The position numbers were made by a program, and so were the translations under genes. This document shows, in pieces, positions 53,173 through 62,099 of a stretch of DNA of 64,000 bases. The notes under the pieces were generated by a model that searched no databases, had not been told where the DNA came from, and saw nothing but the letters and a program-made list of their open reading frames with translations. Within the stretch, counting starts at the first letter, position 1. Each line of letters opens with the position of its first letter. Source of the DNA: Nostoc sp. UHCC 0870 (GTDB taxonomy: Bacteria > Cyanobacteriota > Cyanobacteriia > Cyanobacteriales > Nostocaceae); NCBI RefSeq assembly GCF_022063185.1, contig NZ_CP091913.1, positions 1,364,001 to 1,428,000 of the forward strand, given 5' to 3'.

Positions 53173-53197
53173 AAGTAATCGCCCCCAGTGCAGAAGA

Positions 53198-56100
53198 CTA
53201 ACTTATACTAGTTATACTTAAATCAACTTTAACAATCACGTCATTGTAGTCTTTATCGCCCAGATTAGGTAAATCCTCAAAACCAAAGATATTATTACCT
53301 AACAAGCGAATATGGTCACTCTTGTCGGAGTTAGCACCCAAAAAGGGGAAATAAACCGCCGGATCATTACTGGTGTTACTATCTAGTAAAGCTTCGGGTC
53401 TACCATTGACAATAATAAATGGAACAAAAATCCCCCCACCCGAAAAAGAACTATTATAAGTGGCGGTAGCTTGGTTATTCACTGTTAAATTTATCCCTGC
53501 AACCCGTTGATTGATAGCAGCTTGGATATAACCAGCTTGTCCAGGGAGAATATCCTCTACACCATCATTATTAGTATCAATGCCACCATTAACACCAGTC
53601 ACCTGATAAAAGCCTACAAAACTGTCATAGGATGCTTCTCGGTAAACGCTAAATTCTGCATTTACAGTACCACTAATCCCCCTTAAATCAATCATCTCAC
53701 CTTGAGAATTATTTTGCAGCCCTGTACCCAAGGGTAGGAGATTATCTGTAGCTTGAACATTCACCACCAGGTTATTAAATTCACTGACATTGTTATTAGA
53801 ACTATCCCGCCAACCCAGAGAGAAGACATTATTTCCTAAATCTGTAATCTTTTGGCTAGAGGTATTAGAGAATATGATATCTGCAGAACTGGCAGAACCA
53901 GCTTTAACAGCATCAAAAGTATTATTTTTGATCAAAGCAAATCTGAATTTTTCATTGGTAGAAAATTCTAGAGTTCGAGTCAAATTGTTACTATCAAATC
54001 CGTTGGGAATATTCGCAATAGCAGAGAAAATTACTGCACTTCTGGCTATAGCTGCTTGAATGTAACCTGCTGCACCGGCAGCAATACCGTTGATTGTGCC
54101 ATTATCATCATCAACAGTAAACACTGCCAATTCATTCACTAATTGAGAATTTCGTCCTGTGAGGGAAACTTGCAATTTAGTAGTCTTTTGGAAACTACTG
54201 ATTTGGAAGATATCATTAGTGCTATTAACTAACTGTGTAATTTGGAGTGGTGCAACTGTCAAAACAAACACATCCTCTACAGAAGCATTAGCCTGATCTT
54301 TGGCAGTTACTTTGATATTGAAATTACCAGCAGTGGGAGGTGTGCCGGTGAAGTTGCGTGTATTGGAGTCAAAGGTTAACCAATTGGGTAAGGGGTCGCC
54401 ATTTTCTAGGGTGGCGATGTATATGAGGGTGTCCTGAATATCTACATCATTGAAAGTGTCGGCAGCAAAGGTAAAGTTAAAGGCTGAACCTGCGGTGGCT
54501 ATTTGATCGGCTATACTATTAGCGATCGCAGGCGCATCGTTGACTGAGTTAACTGTGATGCTAGTAGTCTGAGTATTACTACTAAAAGCTGTGCTACTTC
54601 CATTAACCGCAGCATTTACTCCTGTCGTACCGCTTGCAACTCCATTGGACTCATCCCAGGCGCGGAAGGTAAGACTAGCTTGGCCGTTATAGTCAGCGTC
54701 GGGGACAAACCTAACTCTGGTTTTTGTCTGTAATTCTATCCGTGTGAGTTCACTAATCGCTGTTGCAGAGGTAGTATTATCGCCAAAGAAAATGAAATTA
54801 GGTGTTTCGTAAGCATCGTAAGGTAGAGAATTAATTGGAGATGGTGCGCCAGTAGTATGATTAAACGCACTGTAATCACGGAGATTACCACTCAAAATAG
54901 GGTTAGATGAACCCGCAGCGAATAGCGTATAAGTGTTGTTTTCAATGACTAAATCATAACGGGTGGCTGGGGTAGTAGTTGTATCTCTAAATGCCCGTTC
55001 CGTTGTGCTGTGGGTAAATAGTGGGGTAGCTGTCTGCGCCCAAATTTCATCTGTCCAGAAGCCAAGTTCAATTGCTTTAGTCTTGTCTTTGGTGACAACA
55101 ATGACGCTAAATCCAGCACGGTCTATAATACTGTCACCGTTATCATCACTGGTGTTTTGGTTACTGTTAATTTTAACATCAAAGCTAACCGTAAAGCCCT
55201 TAACAGGGTCAAGCTCAGGAAAAGATTGGTTAAATAGAACTGGGGTGTAAGAATTATAATTGCTGTAACCAGATGTCCCACTTAATTGTGTGAATGGGGA
55301 AGCAGCTGTTGTGTTGCTGTTTAACTGAGTACCACCACTAATCAGAGATTGAATACCGCCAACGCCAAGTAGAGGTGCAATAGCAGCCGAAGTGCCAAAC
55401 TTAAGCCAGCCTTGGGGAGTGGGTAAACTATTTAATGAGCCGTCGTAGAGTTTTACCCTAGCACTGAGGACTGTAGCTGAGTTATCGGAGACTGTACCAA
55501 AGTCTATCCAGTTAGTACCGCCATCTAGAGAGTATTGCCATTTGCCATTGCTGTTGTCTACCCCAGTGACAGCAATACCTTGGGGGTCTGGGTCACTGTC
55601 GCTAATTAAGCCATTTATTAGGTCAGCAAGTGAGCTACCCTTGTTACTGATAAGGGGTATATCCTCATCAATATTTTGTAGAGTGGGAGTACCAGCAGTC
55701 AGGTTTGGTGCAGTGTCGTTAACGGAAGTAACGGTAATTGATGCTCCTTCGTAGGCTGTACTGAAAGCTGTTGTACCACCTGTACCAGCCAAAATATTCG
55801 CTGTGCTACCTGCTATACCTGTTGTTTGATCCCAAGCGTAGAAGTTAATCTCAGAAGTGCCACTGAAGTTGGCGTTGGGAAGAAAGCGAATTTTGGTAGT
55901 AGCATTTGCCCCCAGCAACCGGGCTGTAACTAAATTGGGAGTGCCGAAGCTATTCCAAGTAGTGCCATTGAGGGTATATTGCCATGTACCGTTGCTGTTA
56001 TCGACGTAGGTGACAGCGATGCCTTTGACAGCATTTGTATCAATGTCGCTAATTACACTGTTAATGATGTCAGCAACTATATCTCCTGAGTTATTGTCAG

Positions 56101-56713
56101 CAAGCACGTCTTCTGTAATTGCTGTGAAGGCTAGATTTCCTGTGTTGTCTAGTATTGGCGCATTGTTAACGATAATTAGGACATTTGGATAATTTTGCTG
56201 AACTTCTGGCTTGATCGCTAAACTAGATGATATCAGTCCAATTCTTACTACTAATTCCCAACTTCCCCCCTGTTGGCTATTACCTACTTTCCCTGGGGAG
56301 GCGGCGATATTTGCCCCTGTAAGTTGGTGTAGTTGGTTTAAAAAAGTTTTTCCCGTTTCTGCGGCTGCTACTTCACATCCATAAATGAGGATGTCTGCTA
56401 CTTGCCATTGCTTTAGTTGCTGTTGGTAGGTGTGGAGATTTTCTAAGTTTAGTGCAGTGTTACCTAGTTGCAAGCTGCCAGAACTACCATGTGCTATCAG
56501 TTGTAAGCTGGTAATACTGTTTTTATAGATAGCTGTTGTGATTTGAGTAATGCCATCTTGTTGGTTATCCAAGATGATGACTTGTGCTGCTGGCTCAATA
56601 CCCTCCATTAGCAGTTGATAGTCATTCACTGCTGAGTCAATGACGACTAAGATGTTGTCACGATTGTCTTGGCTTGAGACTGGATATGAATTTAATATTG
56701 TGGGAGATGCCAT
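53198..56713 (-). CDS. Large DUF4347 / Ig-cadherin-like / DUF4114 surface protein
   Basis: A 1171-residue protein of modular make-up. Residues about 20-180 are a DUF4347 domain ([47 protein letters not shown]), often at the start of giant cyanobacterial adhesins. Then come two repeats with GTWQYTLNGTTWNSFG and GKWQYSLDGGTNWIDFG and FRAWDESNGVASG-type strands. A He_PIG/cadherin-like Ig domain follows near 720-830 (PLPNWLTFDSNTRNFTGTPP). A DUF4114 domain closes the protein (FGFEDLPNLGDKDYNDVIVK), probably Ca-binding. There is no classical signal peptide; export by a type I system is plausible. Role in adhesion or the sheath is inferred. Confidence 0.88.
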   Translation of the reverse strand: MASPTILNSYPVSSQDNRDNILVVIDSAVNDYQLLMEGIEPAAQVIILDNQQDGITQITTAIYKNSITSLQLIAHGSSGSLQLGNTALNLENLHTYQQQLKQWQVADILIYGCEVAAAETGKTFLNQLHQLTGANIAASPGKVGNSQQGGSWELVVRIGLISSSLAIKPEVQQNYPNVLIIVNNAPILDNTGNLAFTAITEDVLADNNSGDIVADIINSVISDIDTNAVKGIAVTYVDNSNGTWQYTLNGTTWNSFGTPNLVTARLLGANATTKIRFLPNANFSGTSEINFYAWDQTTGIAGSTANILAGTGGTTAFSTAYEGASITVTSVNDTAPNLTAGTPTLQNIDEDIPLISNKGSSLADLINGLISDSDPDPQGIAVTGVDNSNGKWQYSLDGGTNWIDFGTVSDNSATVLSARVKLYDGSLNSLPTPQGWLKFGTSAAIAPLLGVGGIQSLISGGTQLNSNTTAASPFTQLSGTSGYSNYNSYTPVLFNQSFPELDPVKGFTVSFDVKINSNQNTSDDNGDSIIDRAGFSVIVVTKDKTKAIELGFWTDEIWAQTATPLFTHSTTERAFRDTTTTPATRYDLVIENNTYTLFAAGSSNPILSGNLRDYSAFNHTTGAPSPINSLPYDAYETPNFIFFGDNTTSATAISELTRIELQTKTRVRFVPDADYNGQASLTFRAWDESNGVASGTTGVNAAVNGSSTAFSSNTQTTSITVNSVNDAPAIANSIADQIATAGSAFNFTFAADTFNDVDIQDTLIYIATLENGDPLPNWLTFDSNTRNFTGTPPTAGNFNIKVTAKDQANASVEDVFVLTVAPLQITQLVNSTNDIFQISSFQKTTKLQVSLTGRNSQLVNELAVFTVDDDNGTINGIAAGAAGYIQAAIARSAVIFSAIANIPNGFDSNNLTRTLEFSTNEKFRFALIKNNTFDAVKAGSASSADIIFSNTSSQKITDLGNNVFSLGWRDSSNNNVSEFNNLVVNVQATDNLLPLGTGLQNNSQGEMIDLRGISGTVNAEFSVYREASYDSFVGFYQVTGVNGGIDTNNDGVEDILPGQAGYIQAAINQRVAGINLTVNNQATATYNSSFSGGGIFVPFIIVNGRPEALLDSNTSNDPAVYFPFLGANSDKSDHIRLLGNNIFGFEDLPNLGDKDYNDVIVKVDLSITSIS

Positions 56714-57287
56714 ATTTATAAACTGGTTTGTGTTGTATTAAGTAGCTAACTGTGGTTTTTGTAGCAGCATAAAATCTTCTTCTGCCTGCCTAATCAAAGC
56801 AGTAATTTATGAAAAAAATAAAGGTTCAAAGCCTCGCCTCTAGTGGGCAAAAAAATCTTTGTTTCCCTTGGCGCAGGCTCTGTCTACGACACGCTCCGCG
56901 AACGTAGATAAGGTAGGTATAAACCCCACCCCTTGTGGGTAGCCGTCTTTAATTTTGAATTTTGAATTTTGAATTTTGAATTGATTTATTGCTGGTTATA
57001 ACTGAGGCATTGTGAAGCGTCAATATAAAAAATAAGTAATTTTACGTAATGCCGCTTAATTTTGTATAAAGCTTTTCGCTCAAAGCCATAGCTTGCTCTT
57101 GCTATTGATCAATAATTGAGTTGAATCTATCAAAGCGGATTACTATATAGTCATGAGGGTGTAGAGAAATGCCCATATCTAATGGAGGTACTCCGTTAAA
57201 TATTTGTTAGTGTAGAAGTAATGCAACCTAGCTTATAACTAGCGGGCGATCAATCTTGATTAAGAAAATACCTAAGAGATAGCAACT
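56714..57287. other. Intergenic region with composite repeat
   Basis: 56820-56982 is a composite repeat: AAGGTTCAAAGCC, a variable part, AAGGTAGGTATAAACCCCACC with a GTGGGT hairpin, and an AATTTTG heptamer array. A second copy with the same order is at 61929-62096. The rest is AT-rich leader of the 2TM protein gene. Confidence 0.7.
56951..56982. repeat. STRR, AATTTTG heptamer array
   Basis: Four to five 7-nt units that end the composite repeat. Confidence 0.85.
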
Positions 57288-57791
57288 ATGACGGCCTTTG
57301 ATCCTCAAAACAACCGTTCCTATAGCCAAGACGATATACAAAAAATTTTACAGCTGGCGATCGCCCGTCAAGCTGACGACCAAGATAAAGAGTTTAGCTA
57401 TGAGCAAATCTTAGAAATTGCCCAGGAGTTAGATATCTCCCCTGAGACTGTAAACTTAGCAGAGAAAGACTGGCGATCGCAACACAACGAAATCCAGCAA
57501 CGCCAAGCATTTAATACCTACCGTCTCACACGATTTAAAAAACGGTTGGGCAATTACACGATTTTTAATGCTTTTTTAATCTTGGTAGATTTTTTAGGTG
57601 GCGGTACTATTTCATGGTCGCTTTACCTATTACTATTCTGTGGTTTAGCCGTTGGGCTTGATGTTTGGAATACTTTTCTCACTCAAGGCGAAGAGTATGA
57701 AATGGCTTTCCAACGCTGGAATCGCAAACATCAAATTAAGCAAACTATTAATACTTTTGTTAATAAGTGGTTTAAAGCAATACAGATTTAG
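57288..57791 (+). CDS. 2TM domain-containing protein
   Basis: A 167-residue protein. The N-terminal half is helical and polar, with a pattern recalling SHOCT/helix-turn segments (YSQDDIQKILQLAIARQADD, FSYEQILEIAQELDISPETV). The C-terminal half is a 2TM domain: basic entry TYRLTRFKKRLGNYTIFNAF, first helix LILVDFLGGG, second helix WSLYLLLFCGLAVGLDVWNTF and a basic tail. Such proteins are common in cyanobacteria, sometimes near histidine kinases; function unknown. It converges on the MFS gene with 64 bp between. Confidence 0.8.
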   Translation: MTAFDPQNNRSYSQDDIQKILQLAIARQADDQDKEFSYEQILEIAQELDISPETVNLAEKDWRSQHNEIQQRQAFNTYRLTRFKKRLGNYTIFNAFLILVDFLGGGTISWSLYLLLFCGLAVGLDVWNTFLTQGEEYEMAFQRWNRKHQIKQTINTFVNKWFKAIQI

Positions 57792-57855
57792 TAATTGGAC
57801 ATGGGGAAATGCTGTAAACATCTCCCCTATATGTCTACACCCATAAATGTCTGTC

Positions 57856-59046
57856 TTATACTTCTTTTGTCAGCACTATATTACTACTATCAGCCTGTAA
57901 TTTCACCCAGGTAAAGAAGACTATTGCTAACAGTTGAGTAGCTGAAGAAAAGACTATGAGCATAGTAATTGCATGGTCATATAAAACACCCATCAAGGTA
58001 CTACCTAAGAACCAAGCTAGACCATAACCAGTGCTGAAAATACCGTAGGCTGTGGCGCGTTTGTGCTTGGGAACTATCCCTGCGATCGCTGCTTTTAAAA
58101 CTGATTCTTGCGCCCCCATACCAATACCCCAAAATGCTATTCCTAAAAGCGCAAGTTGGGTGTTTCCTAAAAATACTAATGGCGCAAATAAAGACGACAG
58201 CAAAGCAGCAATAATTAACACAAAAATGCCAATGCGGTCAAAGTAATAGCCAAATATTAATGCTGCTACTGCGTCTACTGCCATCGCCAAGGCATAGAAC
58301 AGAGGTATGGTTTGCCCAGTCGCAATACCTTGTTTTTGAAAATGAAAAGCAATCAAAGGAAAATCTGCATACCCGGCGGCGATAATTGCCACAGCACCGA
58401 GATAAATCCAAAATATACGGGGTAATTTTTCCTCTTTGGGACTCTCTTCAGTTTCTTCTTCAAAATCACTAGGATTAGGATAAATAAATTGCAAAACTCC
58501 TAGTACAACTAATCCCAAAACCGCAGGCACAATTAATACTGTAAAACCGTTGCGATATTCTCCCTGAAAATAAACCATCGCCGCCACAGCTAAAGGCCCC
58601 ATGACAGCACCAGTTTGATCCATTGCTTCATGCAAACCGAAGCCAAAGCCTCTACCAATCTGACTCACGCCGTGGGAAAGTAGCGCATCTCGTGGGGGAG
58701 TACGAATAGCTTTACCGGTGCGTTCAACCATCATTAAACCTGCGGCTACTTCCCACCTACCAGCTAAGGCTAACAGTGGTACAACGGCAGTATTCACAAA
58801 GTAACCCAAAGTTGTGATTCCCCAATATTTACCTGTTTGGTCGCTGAGATAACCAATTACTAAGCGAAAGCCATAGCCAATCAGTTCTCCAAAACCAGCT
58901 ACCAAGCCCACCACAGTGCCGCTAGCTCCCAAAACTTCTAAATAAGCCCCCGTGATACTACGCGCTCCTTCATAGGTCGCATCGGCACAGAGGCTAACAA
59001 AACCCAATAAAATGACAAACCTTAAAGCGGCTGCTTTCTGTGGCAT
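57856..59046 (-). CDS. Major facilitator superfamily transporter
   Basis: A 396-residue membrane protein with about 11-12 hydrophobic helices in two halves. MFS features are visible: VVGLVAGFGELIGYGFRLVIGYLSDQTGK holds the loop 2-3 motif (GYLSDQTGK), ERTGKAIRTPPRDALLS follows in the middle, and the second half has GYYFDRIG. The ERTGKAIR...PRDALLS region is typical of a cyanobacterial subgroup annotated only as 'MFS transporter'. Substrate unknown. Monocistronic; it lies downstream of and parallel to modBC. Confidence 0.88.
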   Translation of the reverse strand: MPQKAAALRFVILLGFVSLCADATYEGARSITGAYLEVLGASGTVVGLVAGFGELIGYGFRLVIGYLSDQTGKYWGITTLGYFVNTAVVPLLALAGRWEVAAGLMMVERTGKAIRTPPRDALLSHGVSQIGRGFGFGLHEAMDQTGAVMGPLAVAAMVYFQGEYRNGFTVLIVPAVLGLVVLGVLQFIYPNPSDFEEETEESPKEEKLPRIFWIYLGAVAIIAAGYADFPLIAFHFQKQGIATGQTIPLFYALAMAVDAVAALIFGYYFDRIGIFVLIIAALLSSLFAPLVFLGNTQLALLGIAFWGIGMGAQESVLKAAIAGIVPKHKRATAYGIFSTGYGLAWFLGSTLMGVLYDHAITMLIVFSSATQLLAIVFFTWVKLQADSSNIVLTKEV

Positions 59047-59092
59047 ACTCCATCACATCATTAAAATCGCTTTCATATTGAAGCATAGGATT

Positions 59093-59181
59093 TTGGGGAC
59101 TGGGGATAGGGGACTGGGGACTGGGGGAGAAAAACTAATTACAATTACGAATTACGAATTACGAATTACGAATTACGAATT
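59093..59181. repeat. GGGGACT array plus AATTACG heptamer array
   Basis: 59093-59128 has GGGGACT/GGGGATA units and 59143-59181 has five AATTACG units that run into the stop end of modBC. Confidence 0.82.
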
Positions 59182-61023
59182 ATTTTGACTGTCCATCAAA
59201 ATCAGGCGGAGGGGATCTAATCGCACATACCAGGGAAAAGGTTGATCTTTGATAGTCACCCATTTCTCTTTGAAGACTTCTGCTTGCAGGTGGTAATCCT
59301 GTGAATGATTGGCTGGAGAATTGAGTTTTAAGAACAGTGTGATGCGGTGGGGTGTTTCACTAGTTCGTGTTAACCAGCAAGGAAAGGTATTGGCTTGGAT
59401 TGGGTCTTTGGTAAATATAATATGATGGGCGCGGATGCCAACATGGCTGATTTCTTGGGGAATTTGTTCCCTCACTTGCAACCGACAACCCCAATCAACT
59501 GCTTCTATCTCTTGCGATGAGTGAACGATCGCACCAGAAAAATTCTTACACCCAGTTATTTGGGCTACACTCACAGTAGCTGGATGCTCAAAAATATCAT
59601 ATTTAGAACCATGATGGACGGCTCTACCATGCTCCATCACCAATAAATTAGGGCAAACTCGATAAGCTTCTTCCATATTATGGGTGACAAATAAAGTCAC
59701 ACCTGGATATTCAGCTAGAGTTTTGGTCATTTGCTGTTCTAGTTGACTACGCAGATGTGTATCGAGTGCAGAAAAAGGTTCATCTAAAAGTAAGGCTTCT
59801 GGAAGACTTGCTAAGGCTCTGGCTAAAGCTACTCGTTGTTGCTGTCCGCCAGAAAGCTGGTTTGGGTATCGTTCGCCTAATCCGTTTAACTGTATGGCTA
59901 TCAGTAACTCTTCAATTTGTGATTGCACTTTCCCCTTGGAAATTCCTTTGGGTAAGCCAAAACCGATATTTTGCGCCACTGTCATATTCGGGAATAGAGC
60001 ATAATTCTGCACTAAAAAACCGACCTGGCGATCGCGGCTAGGTAGATTAATGCCTTTTTCTGAATCAAATAACACTCTGTCATTTAAAACTATACGCCCT
60101 TTCGTGGGTGTCTCAATTCCCGCAATACAGCGCAAAATCATACTCTTACCCGCTCCTGAACCCCCCAACAATCCCAAGGGTTGCTCATCAGTATTAAATA
60201 CCACCTTCAGATTAAAACTCGGCAATCTCTTCTCAATATCCACAAACAATTTCACGTCCCCAGCCACAGGCGACAACACAGAAATTTCCTTTCCCTGTCC
60301 CCTGTCCCCTGCCCCCTGCCCCCTGCTCCCTGCACCCTGCCCCCTGCCTCCTGCCCCCTGCCCCCTTCCCCTCAATTCCTGCCAAAAGTTAACAGCAATA
60401 ATCCCCGATAGCGAGACAATCATAATCGCCAGTGACCAAAACCAAGCCTCATCTGTCGCGCCTGCTTCCACAGCAAAATAAATCGCCATCGGGATTGTCT
60501 GGGTTTGTCCGGGAATATTACCAGCTAACATCAACGTTGCACCAAATTCACCCAAGGCGCGGGCAAAAGCCAAAGATGCCCCGGCGACAATCCCAGGGAA
60601 GGCTAGGGGCAAACTGATGCGCCAAAAAATTGTAACCTCATTAGCACCAAGGGTTCTGGCTACCTGGAGGAGACTACTATCAATCTGTTCAAACGCCCCC
60701 AAAGCAGTTTTATACATTAAAGGGAAGGAGACAACTGTAGCTGCGATCGCTGCCCCATACCAAGTAAATACTATACTTAAATCAAAAGGCTGCATGAGTT
60801 TCCCCATCGGGCCATTTTTGCCAAAAAACAGCAGCAACAAAAAGCCGACAACAGTAGGGGGTAAAATCAAGGGAGCTACAAACATCCCCTCAATCAAAGA
60901 TTTAGCCTTGCCACGATATCCCAACATCCAATAAGCAGCCCCAATTCCCAAAAAGAAAGTAATAAATGTGGCAAATAAGGAGGTTTTGAGGGATATCCAG
61001 AGAGGTGAAAAGTCCAGTGGCAT
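59173..61023 (-). CDS. modB/modC: Fused molybdate ABC transporter, permease ModB plus ATPase ModC
   Basis: A single 616-residue chain. Residues 1-215 are the ModB permease with five to six helices and the EAA-type loop (LLQVARTLGANEVTIFWRIS). Residues about 222-250 are a linker of GRGQGAG repeats encoded by a CCTGCCC heptamer array. Then comes ModC with Walker A GGSGAGKSM, signature LSGGQQQRVALARALA and Walker B LLLDEPFSALD, ending in a short TOBE-like region. It imports molybdate for nitrogenase and nitrate reductase. A modBC fusion is known in Anabaena variabilis. ATG 61023 was chosen over TTG 61038. Upstream lie TACCAA/TTGGTA motifs shared with the modA region. Confidence 0.94.
   Translation of the reverse strand: MPLDFSPLWISLKTSLFATFITFFLGIGAAYWMLGYRGKAKSLIEGMFVAPLILPPTVVGFLLLLFFGKNGPMGKLMQPFDLSIVFTWYGAAIAATVVSFPLMYKTALGAFEQIDSSLLQVARTLGANEVTIFWRISLPLAFPGIVAGASLAFARALGEFGATLMLAGNIPGQTQTIPMAIYFAVEAGATDEAWFWSLAIMIVSLSGIIAVNFWQELRGRGQGAGGRGQGAGSRGQGAGDRGQGKEISVLSPVAGDVKLFVDIEKRLPSFNLKVVFNTDEQPLGLLGGSGAGKSMILRCIAGIETPTKGRIVLNDRVLFDSEKGINLPSRDRQVGFLVQNYALFPNMTVAQNIGFGLPKGISKGKVQSQIEELLIAIQLNGLGERYPNQLSGGQQQRVALARALASLPEALLLDEPFSALDTHLRSQLEQQMTKTLAEYPGVTLFVTHNMEEAYRVCPNLLVMEHGRAVHHGSKYDIFEHPATVSVAQITGCKNFSGAIVHSSQEIEAVDWGCRLQVREQIPQEISHVGIRAHHIIFTKDPIQANTFPCWLTRTSETPHRITLFLKLNSPANHSQDYHLQAEVFKEKWVTIKDQPFPWYVRLDPLRLILMDSQNNS
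60294..60366. repeat. CCTGCCC heptamer array coding for the ModB-ModC linker
   Basis: Ten or so 7-nt CCTGCCC/CCTGTCC units in frame within modBC. Because 7 is not a multiple of 3, three units make 21 nt and give a repeating seven-residue linker (GRGQGAG). Confidence 0.92.
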
Positions 61024-61496
61024 GATAATTCTAGACAAGAGTTAATGTGAAAGTGTTGGCTACTCAAAAGAGCCTCATCAAGATTCCTATTTGTTGGTAA
61101 TTAAAACTATACCAACTTTATACCAATAAAATTGGTATGTAACTATAAATGACTGAATAATGCAGCAAAGCTAGTTTGTAGTAAGGACTTTACTCCTGCT
61201 CATCTTTTGGCGTAAAAATATTTGTTTAAAATAATACCAAAGCAGTTATAATTCAGTATTATTGACTACATATTTAACCCAGCTTTTTCAGTACAAGTAT
61301 GTTTATATTTCTTTCCATAACATTTTCTCAAGTTTCTCCCTCATAACAAAAAATGTATGTTAGGATATGCTCTGAGAATTATATTCGGTTATAGTGTTTG
61401 TTTTTAGTATTGACAGGCTTTTCCCTTTTGGTATTTGCAGACCATCTCCGAAATCTAAATCTCTACAAACTGACTGATGATTTTGGAGACATATAA
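61024..61496. other. Divergent control region between modBC and rbp
   Basis: Contains the TACCAA/TTGGTA operators (61095-61138), a GTAGTAAGGACTTTA repeat (61175) and a long AT-rich part that is probably the rbp promoter and 5' leader, the place of cold regulation in other Anabaena rbp genes. No reading frame was found. Confidence 0.55.
61095..61138. promoter_or_regulatory. Putative operator cluster upstream of modBC
   Basis: TTGGTA (61095), TACCAA (61111) and the palindrome TACCAA-TAAAA-TTGGTA (61122-61138). The palindrome has the same 5-nt spacing as the one beside the RHH-TOBE gene at 62552. It sits about 100 bp before the modBC start, where a promoter or activator site is expected. Confidence 0.65.
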
Positions 61497-61814
61497 ATGT
61501 CAATTTATGTAGGCAACCTCTCTTACGACGTTACACAAGACAGCCTGACTGCTGTTTTTGCAGAATATGGTACTGTAAAGCGCGTTCAAATACCTACTGA
61601 CCGCGAAACAGGTCGTTTACGTGGTTTTGCCTTTGTAGAAATGGATTCTGAAGCGGAAGAAACAGCAGCCATTGATGCTCTTGATGGTGCTGAATGGATG
61701 GGTCGTGATTTGAAAGTAAACAAAGCCAGACCCAAAGAAGACAGAGGCGGCTCATTTGGTGGTAATCGCGGCGGCGGCGGTGGCGGCGGCGGCTACAATC
61801 GTAACCGCTACTAA
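61497..61814 (+). CDS. rbp: Glycine-rich RNA-binding protein (RRM, Rbp family)
   Basis: A 105-residue RNA-binding protein: one RRM (residues 1-80) with RNP2 IYVGNL and RNP1 RGFAFVEM, then a Gly-rich tail (GGSFGGNRGGGGGGGGYN). Cyanobacterial Rbp proteins are often cold-induced and help mRNA handling or localisation. ATG 61497 is preceded by GGAG at a 7-8 nt distance. It lies between modBC and the molybdate regulator gene but has its own terminator and probably does not belong functionally to the molybdate genes. Confidence 0.93.
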   Translation: MSIYVGNLSYDVTQDSLTAVFAEYGTVKRVQIPTDRETGRLRGFAFVEMDSEAEETAAIDALDGAEWMGRDLKVNKARPKEDRGGSFGGNRGGGGGGGGYNRNRY

Positions 61815-61842
61815 GCTCGATAAAATAAATTAAATTGAGTGA

Positions 61843-61878
61843 ATGCTTAAGCTGTGATGCTTGAGCATTTCTTTTTTG
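61843..61878 (+). terminator. Hairpin terminator after rbp
   Basis: Ten-bp stem ATGCTTAAGC/GCTTGAGCAT (one G-T pair, loop TGTGAT) followed by TTCTTTTTT, 28 bp after the rbp stop. Confidence 0.87.
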
Positions 61879-61928
61879 GTAGTAGAGGTGCAAATTATTG
61901 CGCCTCTACAAACTTATTTTTATCAAAA

Positions 61929-62096
61929 AGTGAAGGTTCAAAACCGTACTTCTCTCCGAGACGCTGACGCGAACGTCCCGCTCCGCTAACGCCCCTGGTG
62001 GGCGAAACAGTCCTTGTATCGCAAGGTAGGTAAAAACCCCACCCCTTGTGGGTGGCTTAGTTTAATTGCGAATTGCGAATTGCGAATTGCGAATTG
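61929..62096. repeat. Composite repeat, second copy, ending in AATTGCG heptamers
   Basis: Same order as 56820-56982: AAGGTTCAAAACC, variable part with a palindromic insert (GACGCTGACGCGAACGTCCC), AAGGTAGGTAAAAACCCCACC with GTGGGT hairpin, then a heptamer array (here AATTGCG, 62064-62096). Confidence 0.75.
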
Positions 62097-62099
62097 GTT

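Noticed and set aside
60050..60481. 143-codon plus-strand frame with CPLSPAPCPL repeats
   Set aside because: It is the antisense of the modBC linker repeat and ATPase start; its Pro/Cys repeats result from the heptamer array.
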